From positions 89,154 through 153,153 of the forward strand of contig NZ_JAMQOQ010000007.1 in assembly GCF_031624635.1 (NCBI RefSeq): a stretch of DNA of 64,000 nt, written 5' to 3'. Shown in pieces: positions 58,646-64,000 of this stretch. The DNA comes from Halogeometricum sp. S3BR5-2 (lineage in GTDB: Archaea > Halobacteriota > Halobacteria > Halobacteriales > Haloferacaceae). The position numbers were made by a program, and so were the translations under genes. Positions within the stretch are counted from its first letter, which is position 1. Each line of letters begins with the position of its first letter. The notes beneath the pieces are model-generated. The model was given only the letters and a program-made list of their open reading frames with translations. It was not told the DNA's origin and did not search any database.

Positions 58646-59308
58646 ATGTACGAAATATGTGGTGAGAAGGAACTCAAGGTCATCCTCGCGCTCAACCCAG
58701 GAGACTCCATCTCCGCCGTCGCACGGAAAATCGACGAGAACCGGGAGACAATTCGGCGCGTTGTGGATCGCCTTGAGGAGGCGGGATACGTCGCGTACGA
58801 TAATGGCCTCCGCCTCGTCGATCAAACGCTCCGAGACGCCGGTCTCAAGTTCCTGACGGCGGCAGCAGCCACCTCGCCACCGTCGATTTCAGAAGCGTAC
58901 GTCCTCCCGCAGTTCGCGGATATGGAGTTTGCGTACACTGCCATCGATGCGGTCTACGTCTGGACCCGCGGTGGCTACCAAGTCGCTCGCGACCCGGCGG
59001 ACTATCCGCTGTTCATCGCCGTCTACGAGTCCGACCTCGACGCCTGGACGTCGTTCTTTGACCGATTCGGAATCCCGACGACAGAGGAGCGCCAGCCCGC
59101 TGATGACCTCGATGGCGCCATTCAGGTCGTTCTGGAACCACGGTCACAGATCGATGCCGAGATAGTCGACGGACGGCCCGTTATCCCGCTTCAAGATACC
59201 GTGGCGTTCGCAACCGAGTACTACGCGACCTTCGAGTCGGCACTCGACATGCTCGGGCGGATGTACGACGACGTCGACACTGACAAGGTCCAGCCCAAAC
59301 TGTCTTGA
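58646..59308 (+). CDS. Winged-helix protein with C-terminal alpha/beta domain
   Basis: 220 residues from ATG 58646. Winged helix at about 5-70 (KVILALNPGDSISAVARKID, ENRETIRRVVDRLEEAGYVA), then a domain with YTAIDAVYVWTRGGYQVARD and YPLFIAVYESDLDAWTSFFD, ending DTVAFATEYYATFESALDML. Not a known toxin or antitoxin to me; the architecture suggests a regulator with a ligand-binding domain. Precedes a PIN module. Confidence 0.55.
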   Translation: MYEICGEKELKVILALNPGDSISAVARKIDENRETIRRVVDRLEEAGYVAYDNGLRLVDQTLRDAGLKFLTAAAATSPPSISEAYVLPQFADMEFAYTAIDAVYVWTRGGYQVARDPADYPLFIAVYESDLDAWTSFFDRFGIPTTEERQPADDLDGAIQVVLEPRSQIDAEIVDGRPVIPLQDTVAFATEYYATFESALDMLGRMYDDVDTDKVQPKLS

Positions 59309-59363
59309 GCTGCCAACAGAGCATCCACGGACGTTTAAGTCATCGTAGAGCAATTGTGAGGAC

Positions 59364-59615
59364 ATGGCCACGGATCTCACCGAACGGGTGCAAGAAATCG
59401 CGGAAGCGCGAGGCCTCCCCGAGTCGGAGATCCTCGAACAGGCACTGGAACGCGGTGTCGAAGACCTCTGGGTAGATCTCATTCTCTCCCGATACATGAA
59501 CGACGAAATCGATCGAAAAACAGCGATCGAATTCGTTGGGCGCGACCGCGTCAAGCGTGCAGAACGCGAGCTGCAGGCAGTCGAAGATGATGTTCGGTGG
59601 GGCCTGAATGCGTGA
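59364..59615 (+). CDS. Small antitoxin-like protein of PIN module
   Basis: 83 residues, helical, with a ribbon-helix-helix-like start (ATDLTERVQEIAEARGLPES, EILEQALERGVEDLWVDLIL). The next gene starts inside its last codons (GTGA overlap at 59612) and encodes a PIN protein, so this is the probable antitoxin. UPF0175/RHH family not firmly assigned. Confidence 0.65.
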   Translation: MATDLTERVQEIAEARGLPESEILEQALERGVEDLWVDLILSRYMNDEIDRKTAIEFVGRDRVKRAERELQAVEDDVRWGLNA

Positions 59616-60079
59616 TCGTTGCGGTCGCTGACACAGGCCCACTCATCCACCTCGACGAAATCGATGCGCTTCAGTTGCTCTCGGTAGTCGATGAACTCCT
59701 CATCCCACAAACGGTATACGAGGAGCTCAAGACAGGTACAGTTCCGTCGGCACTCAGTACCATCGAGTACGAGCTCGTTGAGGCAGAGATAACTGAACGC
59801 ACCGCTGATTTAGACCCTGGCGAGACTGCTGCTCTTGCAGTTGCATCTGAGCGCTCAGCAGTCCTTTTGACTGATGACCTCGCTGCAAGAGACGCTGCTG
59901 AGGACATCGATGTTGAAGTGCATGGTTCAATCGGTATCATTGTTCTCAGCTACACTCGCGGAAAACTCGCCAAATCAAAAGCGGCCGAGCTGATGCGAGC
60001 ACTCCAAACAGAAACCAGCCTGTTCATTACCGACGCTGTGGTTGAACGAGGTATCGCGCTCCTCGAGAAATCGACCTGA
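59612..60079 (+). CDS. PIN-domain (DUF3368-like) toxin candidate
   Basis: 155 residues from GTG 59612. VAVADTGPLIHLDEIDALQL with the first Asp, IPQTVYEELKTG, LDPGETAALAVASE (acidic) and LLTDDLAARDAAEDI (third acidic pair) match the DUF3368/PIN RNase pattern. It should cleave RNA and be blocked by the overlapping partner. Confidence 0.75.
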   Translation: MIVAVADTGPLIHLDEIDALQLLSVVDELLIPQTVYEELKTGTVPSALSTIEYELVEAEITERTADLDPGETAALAVASERSAVLLTDDLAARDAAEDIDVEVHGSIGIIVLSYTRGKLAKSKAAELMRALQTETSLFITDAVVERGIALLEKST

Positions 60080-60244
60080 TAAATTCTAATGTATCCTCTG
60101 AAGCCCAAATCGGGGACTCACTACGAAGGGGAGTACTCCTAACTTGGCCGGTCACTGGCTTGTTTTGAGCGCAATTCACCGAAAAGACCGAATCTCTGAG
60201 TATGAGCTGTTTATCGCCCTCAGTATGGGTGGAGGCTCCATCAG

Positions 60245-60544
60245 ATGAGCGACCGACCAGAGATCGAGATTCAACGACAGACCGTGTTCGGAGACGATGG
60301 ACAACTCGAAGTGACAGAGTCGAGTGTCGAAACCTCACTCGAAGACTTCGGTGCAGACGTCGATCATCGCGACCGAGACTCGCGGCTCGATCGACCCGAG
60401 GCGAGTCAGTTCGGCGTCGACGACCGACCAGAAGTAACGCAGTCCTCATCAGGAGATCAGTCCACGCTCTTCGCGGATACGGACGCCGACCAGCAGACGC
60501 TCACTGGTGAGGAGGCAGCAATGCAGTGTCTCTTTGAGGGTTAA
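60245..60544 (+). CDS. Acidic disordered-type protein, unknown
   Basis: 99 residues rich in Asp, Glu, Ser, Gln and Arg (MSDRPEIEIQRQTVFGDDGQ), with no hydrophobic core except a short C-terminal segment. Its stop TAA (60542-60544) lies inside the operator-like repeat at 60541. No motif recognised. Confidence 0.5.
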   Translation: MSDRPEIEIQRQTVFGDDGQLEVTESSVETSLEDFGADVDHRDRDSRLDRPEASQFGVDDRPEVTQSSSGDQSTLFADTDADQQTLTGEEAAMQCLFEG

Positions 60545-60580
60545 CCAACAGGTAGCCTGTTTCCTACAGTCGTTGGTTAA
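60541..60580. promoter_or_regulatory. Operator-like inverted repeat TTAACCAAC / GTTGGTTAA
   Basis: Arms at 60541-60549 and 60572-60580, spacer 22 bases, six bases before the leader at 60586. Confidence 0.7.
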
Positions 60581-60585
60581 GTTCA

Positions 60586-60646
60586 GAGGAGTTTGTCGTG
60601 CCCCTCGAAGCACTGCGGGGCGACCGAGCCTCGCAGGAAACTCCTC
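60586..60646 (+). promoter_or_regulatory. Structured leader with outer stem closing at ATG
   Basis: GAGGAGTTT (60586-60594) is perfectly complementary to AAACTCCTC (60638-60646), which ends at ATG 60647. Inside, GCCCC (60600-60604) pairs with GGGGC (60617-60621), flanked by GTCG and CGAC (60621-60624). Confidence 0.75.
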
Positions 60647-61657
60647 ATGGCTACTCACGACAGCACAGGCCCAGTTAGCAGCAGCTCTACACAAACACAC
60701 ACTGACACCCGTCAGGCAGCATACGTGGCGTTCCTCCATCGGGTTCCGTTTGCACTCGATGCATTGACCCTCGGGTTCCTTCCTGGATTTCGCGAGGACT
60801 GCACGTATCAGCAATCGCAGTTCGATACCCTCAACTGTCCGGTCGGAATGCTCGATAACGATTTCCGGAATCCCGACCTTGACCGATACGTCAATCGGGT
60901 GCTCGAGTACGAACCCGACGTGGGAATCATCGGTGACGCCTACAACACTGCAGAAGCACAATCGTACGTCGATGCAATTCGAGAGTTCCAAGGGAGTCTG
61001 CCCGAGACGGAGTTCATCATCGTTCCGAAATGCCGTGCTGCTATCGAGGCGATTCCCGATGACATCGTGCTTGGCTACTCACGAGGCTACGCGGACACAC
61101 TTGCTCACGAGTTCTCAGACCCCGTCGACTGGCGGGGTCGTCGCGTGCACATCCTCGGCGGGAGCCCACCCAAGCAACTCGAAGTCATAGAGCAACTCAC
61201 TCAGCCAACGCTGATGGGTGACCCACCAGCTGACATCGTCGGCCTCGACTGGAATGGTCTACACCGCGGCGCGCAGTTCGGCGAGTTCTGGACTGCCGAC
61301 GGCTGGGACGATAGTGGTCGCGACGCCGACCACGTCACGGTCCGAAAGACGGTCCGACATAGCCTCAGCCGGCTCAAAACGTTCTGGCAGGCCCAGGGCG
61401 TCTGGCCTGACTCGACACCTCAAACGGATGAGAGCGAACTCAGCTATTCCGGGCCCACACCAAACGATATCGAAAGCGCGGCATGTACCGAGTGCAGCGC
61501 GAACGTGTGGACGACCAAACGAGGACCATATGTCGCCGAGTACGATACGGGTGACGTCTGTGGGTACTGCAGCTACGACTGCTATTTCACCCACCGGCAT
61601 CGAAACGACCTCGAGGAAATCGCCGGCGAGCAGAGTGTCTACATCCCGCCAAGGTGA
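60647..61657 (+). CDS. DUF6610-like protein with C-terminal Cys cluster
   Basis: 336 residues from ATG 60647. A TIM-barrel-like core (about 60-220) with VGIIGDAYNTAEAQSYVDAI, FIIVPKCRAAIEAIPDDIVL, GYSRGYADT and VHILGGSPPKQLEVI recalls the DUF6610 family, which looks related to tRNA-guanine transglycosylase-type barrels. The last 60 residues form a Cys cluster CTECSANVW and CGYCSYDC. Found in haloarchaeal plasmids and viruses; possibly a base-modifying or nucleic-acid enzyme (inference). Confidence 0.65.
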   Translation: MATHDSTGPVSSSSTQTHTDTRQAAYVAFLHRVPFALDALTLGFLPGFREDCTYQQSQFDTLNCPVGMLDNDFRNPDLDRYVNRVLEYEPDVGIIGDAYNTAEAQSYVDAIREFQGSLPETEFIIVPKCRAAIEAIPDDIVLGYSRGYADTLAHEFSDPVDWRGRRVHILGGSPPKQLEVIEQLTQPTLMGDPPADIVGLDWNGLHRGAQFGEFWTADGWDDSGRDADHVTVRKTVRHSLSRLKTFWQAQGVWPDSTPQTDESELSYSGPTPNDIESAACTECSANVWTTKRGPYVAEYDTGDVCGYCSYDCYFTHRHRNDLEEIAGEQSVYIPPR

Positions 61658-61667
61658 CGCCACGTTC

Positions 61668-61726
61668 TGTTTTTCACGCCCCGAAGGGCGAGGGCTCAAA
61701 CGAGAGTCCTCAAAGCAGGTGATTTT
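61668..61726 (+). promoter_or_regulatory. Structured leader with SD-covering outer stem
   Basis: Starts CTGTTTTTCACGCCCC. GCCC (61678-61681) pairs with GGGC (61686-61689); GAGGGCTC (61690-61697) with GAGTCCTC (61704-61711, one G-U). TCAC (61674-61677) can pair with GTGA (61719-61722) of the SD AGGTGA. Start GTG 61727. Confidence 0.65.
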
Positions 61727-62074
61727 GTGAGTCAACAACAGCGTCAGAACGACATCTCGATCGATGCGATTCCAGTCGATATCGCGAACACCCAGTCCGG
61801 TGAAGTCGAGTCCGCTGATGTGCCCGAGGAAATTCGGTCGATTACTCGCGGACTCGCGAGTGAACAGCCACCAACGAATCCACTGGTTGTACTGAAAGCG
61901 GCCCGATGGTGGTACATCCACGGGAAGGGCGGAACCGACCCTGCGTTCCGATGGGCTATTGAATGGGCACGACATCTGGCGACGGACACGCCTAGTGACG
62001 TGAAACAGTTCGATGAGTTCCTCACGTATCTCGTTGCGGTCGGCTTCGCTGACGAGAAAGCCGCCCTCCGGTGA
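61727..62074 (+). CDS. Small haloarchaeal plasmid protein
   Basis: 115 residues from GTG 61727, chosen because of the SD AGGTGA five bases upstream. N-terminal SIDAIPVDIANTQSGEVESA, then a helical domain RSITRGLASEQPPTNPLVVL, ARWWYIHGKGGTDPAFRWAI, EFLTYLVAVGFADEKAALR. No known motif. Confidence 0.6.
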   Translation: MSQQQRQNDISIDAIPVDIANTQSGEVESADVPEEIRSITRGLASEQPPTNPLVVLKAARWWYIHGKGGTDPAFRWAIEWARHLATDTPSDVKQFDEFLTYLVAVGFADEKAALR

Positions 62075-62085
62075 CCGCCAGCGCG

Positions 62086-62161
62086 CGTTTATTGTGCGCC
62101 CCAAGGGGCGCGGCGTGATCTGAGCTGACGCAATCGCCGTGAACTCGATTTCCTGAAACCT
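62086..62161 (+). promoter_or_regulatory. Structured leader
   Basis: Starts GCGTTTATTGTG. GCGCCCC (62096-62102) and GGGGCGC (62105-62111) form a perfect 7-bp stem with a two-base loop. It leads to ATG 62162. Confidence 0.6.
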
Positions 62162-62311
62162 ATGGCTACGACCAGTGGCTCGTCGGTCGCCTTCGAGGAA
62201 ACCGACACCCGACACGACGAGATGCACAGTACCATCGAAGCGTGGATCGACAATATCGTGCTTGGCTACTCACGAAAGTATGCGGAGACACGGGTTCTGC
62301 ATCCTTGGTAG
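62162..62311 (+). pseudogene. Truncated DUF6610-like gene
   Basis: 49 codons. Residues 31-42 (NIVLGYSRKYAE) match the barrel segment DIVLGYSRGYAD of the protein at 60647, and the DNA at 62257-62276 is identical there. Before and after, the sequences differ, and it stops at 62309. A recombination fragment that kept a leader. The rest of 62312-62394 holds nothing. Confidence 0.6.
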
Positions 62312-62394
62312 GACCGTGTCCGACGGAATAGCGATTTCAATGCGGTGCGCTCGGTCCCTAGGGGAGGAGAGTGTCATTCTCGATTGACCCGTCC

Positions 62395-62709
62395 TCAGGG
62401 CATACGTTCTGTATCCAGTACCCAATCGCTACCGATGCGTGTGCCAATATGATTCCAACCGAGCGGTTCTCCAAGACGGACGAAGTCACCTGACTCGAAC
62501 GGGCCCCGAGCGTGAAATAGCCTTACGCTAGTGTCACCTGACCATACCGTCGACACGTGAACGGTGGATGACTCGGCGTGTCGGGCCATCAGGTATCGCT
62601 CGTTACGACCGCTAGACACCCGCAGCCCCAGACTATCCCACAGAATCAACAGTCCGATTCCTATCAAATATATTATTATACTATAGTGGTGTTTGTTACG
62701 TGATGGCAT
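62395..62709 (-). CDS. Membrane-anchored small protein, unknown
   Basis: 104 residues: MPSRNKHHYSIIIYLIGIGL with one helix (about 9-28), then a globular part rich in beta strands with VHVSTVWSGDTSVRLFHARG. The start codon overlaps the divergent start at 62703 by seven bases, which is unusual; a later start may be used. Product looks membrane-tethered outside the cell. Family not recognised. Confidence 0.45.
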   Translation of the reverse strand: MPSRNKHHYSIIIYLIGIGLLILWDSLGLRVSSGRNERYLMARHAESSTVHVSTVWSGDTSVRLFHARGPFESGDFVRLGEPLGWNHIGTRIGSDWVLDTERMP

Positions 62710-63797
62710 TAACCGCGGGACAGGATCTGTACGCCTCAGTCGGCGAGGAGGGAATCAATCGATTCGTTCGACATCTGTTCCGCCAGCGCCCCTCACTGTT
62801 CACCTTCGCAACGCCGGGCATCGCCGTGTACGCGGACGAGTTTCTCGACCCGGCGGTTCCGTTGTCGGACGCACAGGTCGCACGGGGCCAGCCTCGCGTC
62901 AGCGAACTGTCGGGGATCCCCGTGCTCGGGACAGACGGCCCCGTCGAACTGGAGTACTGCGTGCAGCTGACGGCTTTCGAGTTCGACTTCCACCCCGGCG
63001 ACGAGTTCGAGCTCCCCGTGGGTAGAGAGCTGGAGGCACAGCAGTTCGGCGTCCACGCGGCGTTCGCCGTGGGGCTCGGCTGTCCAAAGGATGCTGCCCC
63101 AGATTTTAGACGACGGATCCGTGACCGGTCGATCTTCGAGGAAAATATTCTGAGTGTCCTCCAGTCCCGAGGAGGCGAAACGCCCCCCGGTCAACGGTCG
63201 GTCGACCGCGGGGAGGCCATGGACGGATTGACGGGCGGACGCCCGCTCGCTGACGGCGGCCGAGCGTCGGGGTCGGCGTCGGTAGCGCGGTTCGGCTTCT
63301 TCCCCGCCGGACCGGGGCGGGACCGGTTCGTCGGCGGCGACCAGCGAGTCCTCGCCCCGCCGGACGTGGAGTTGATCAGGAAGCCGGACGTCACGATGCA
63401 CCGCTTCGAGCTGCACGCGTTCCTCGTCGGCGGCGTCGACATCGGAACCGACGGGGACGAGGACGGAAACGGGGACGCGTTCGCGTTCGAACTTGACCAC
63501 CTCGAACTCGGCGGGGGAGACGACGGCTCGGCGATCGACCTTCCGACCGGCCTGAAGAACAGCATTGAGTGCTACGTCGACCTCTACGTCAGGCACGTCG
63601 TCCTGCCGAGCGTCTCGGAGATGATCCAGAGCACTGTTGCGAGCGTCCTCGACAACGACCTCCTGAAGACGGAGCTCACGCCGGAGGATCCGACGGTCCG
63701 CTTCCCGGAGACGGATGCGATTCCCGACAATCCGAACCTCGCGGACGACCGGCTCGAAGTGTATGTCGACCTCGACATCACGGGAGACGGGCAGTGA
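62703..63797 (+). CDS. Large acidic protein, unknown, first gene of an unrecognised pair
   Basis: 364 residues from ATG 62703 (GTG 62700 possible). N-terminal SVGEEGINRFVRHLFRQRPS and IAVYADEFLDPAVPLSDAQV; a Gly-rich, probably disordered linker at about 155-205; and a C-terminal segment YVDLYVRHVVLPSVSEMIQS followed by helices and an acidic tail. No catalytic motif or membrane helix. G/C use in the third position is higher than in the preceding region, hinting at a different gene block. The next gene overlaps it. Confidence 0.55.
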   Translation: MALTAGQDLYASVGEEGINRFVRHLFRQRPSLFTFATPGIAVYADEFLDPAVPLSDAQVARGQPRVSELSGIPVLGTDGPVELEYCVQLTAFEFDFHPGDEFELPVGRELEAQQFGVHAAFAVGLGCPKDAAPDFRRRIRDRSIFEENILSVLQSRGGETPPGQRSVDRGEAMDGLTGGRPLADGGRASGSASVARFGFFPAGPGRDRFVGGDQRVLAPPDVELIRKPDVTMHRFELHAFLVGGVDIGTDGDEDGNGDAFAFELDHLELGGGDDGSAIDLPTGLKNSIECYVDLYVRHVVLPSVSEMIQSTVASVLDNDLLKTELTPEDPTVRFPETDAIPDNPNLADDRLEVYVDLDITGDGQ

Positions 63798-64000
63798 GCC
63801 AGCTGACCGTCGCCGTCTCGGAAGACGGCCTGAACGAACAGCTGCAGGCGGTCCAGGAGAACGTCGCCGTCGAGATCGAGGGGACGTTCGGGGAGGGCGG
63901 GTTCGAGGTAGCGTACGAACTGGGCGTCAGACTGGAGGAGGGGACCGTCGAGCTCCGACCCGACCGGTTCGACCTGGACGAACTCGATGTCGTCTACGAC
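63794..64000 (+). CDS. Partial gene, unknown, co-transcribed with 62703
   Basis: Starts at GTG 63794, overlapping the previous stop, and runs off the window. The 69 visible residues begin MSQLTVAVSEDGLNEQLQAV, then NVAVEIEGTFGEGGFEVAYE, LGVRLEEGTVELRPDRFDLD. The alternating pattern suggests a beta-sandwich. No function can be given. Confidence 0.5.
   Translation, partial: MSQLTVAVSEDGLNEQLQAVQENVAVEIEGTFGEGGFEVAYELGVRLEEGTVELRPDRFDLDELDVVYD

Noticed and set aside
21904..60580. CRISPR-like repeated TTAACCAAC palindromes
   Set aside because: Copies are widely scattered single sites with arms only nine to eleven bases long; no regular spacer array.

Overview
The window is haloarchaeal (class Halobacteria). 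Its proteins are strongly acidic. It has TFB, OB-fold (RPA-type) and archaeal primase homologues, Tat-dependent lipoproteins and halocyanin, GTG/ATG starts with ATGA overlaps, and many small proteins typical of haloarchaeal plasmids. No rRNA or tRNA gene was seen. The high density of accessory genes, transposon remnants, broken genes, toxin-antitoxin pairs and metal-resistance genes suggests a megaplasmid or a chromosomal island built from integrated elements.

Layout. 1-7300: end of a NosD-like beta-helix protein, a CPBP protease, small membrane proteins and a fused cytochrome oxidase subunit I, broken up by two MITEs, a decayed CPBP gene and an IS6-type transposase remnant. 7301-20908: one tightly packed nine-gene operon that looks like an archaeal conjugation (type IV secretion) module: pilin-like protein, glycoprotein, lipoprotein, VirB6-like, VirB3/VirB4-N-like, VirB4 ATPase, a VirD4/HerA-like ATPase with a C-terminal nuclease-like domain, then its own PriS- and PriL-like primase. 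21400-29500: cargo with two diverged HTH + TumE-like toxin pairs, an AN1-CAP secreted protein, an HTH + PIN pair and membrane proteins. 29460-33100: rhomboid and membrane proteins, then a decayed ABC ATPase. 33800-37200: OB-fold protein, TFB and a zinc-ribbon protein. 37400-57800: a metal and thiol-stress island with mercuric reductase and its HxlR regulator, a Zn/Cd/Pb P-type ATPase with an HTH-10 regulator, two Cys-rich polytopic membrane proteins, DtxR + multicopper oxidase + ZIP + cupredoxin, a CC-motif protein with a second HxlR, an Acr3/ArsB-like carrier, and a SelW/glutaredoxin/DoxX/DUF6789 cluster with a third HxlR. 57900-64000: plasmid-type small genes, an HTH + PIN pair, a DUF6610-like protein and its truncated copy, and an unrecognised pair running off the end.

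The strongest candidate for something undescribed is a family of 16 GC-rich leaders, each lying immediately upstream of a start codon (21397, 23126, 26549, 33806, 34917, 36973, 39464, 39911, 45913, 51178, 51683, 52659, 57840, 60586, 61668, 62086). Most begin with GTTTGT or GTTTTTC, carry one to three short GC hairpins, and end at or a few bases before the start codon. In five of them the two hairpins share a strand and so cannot coexist; in others an outer stem can cover the Shine-Dalgarno or start region. Haloarchaeal mRNAs are mostly leaderless, so a repeated structured leader on plasmid genes (including OB-fold and TFB) is striking. A second shared signal is the inverted repeat TTAACCAAC-N21-24-GTTGGTTAA, found four times plus one half site, often directly upstream of these leaders. 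Domain names were assigned by reading motifs from memory; no database search was run.
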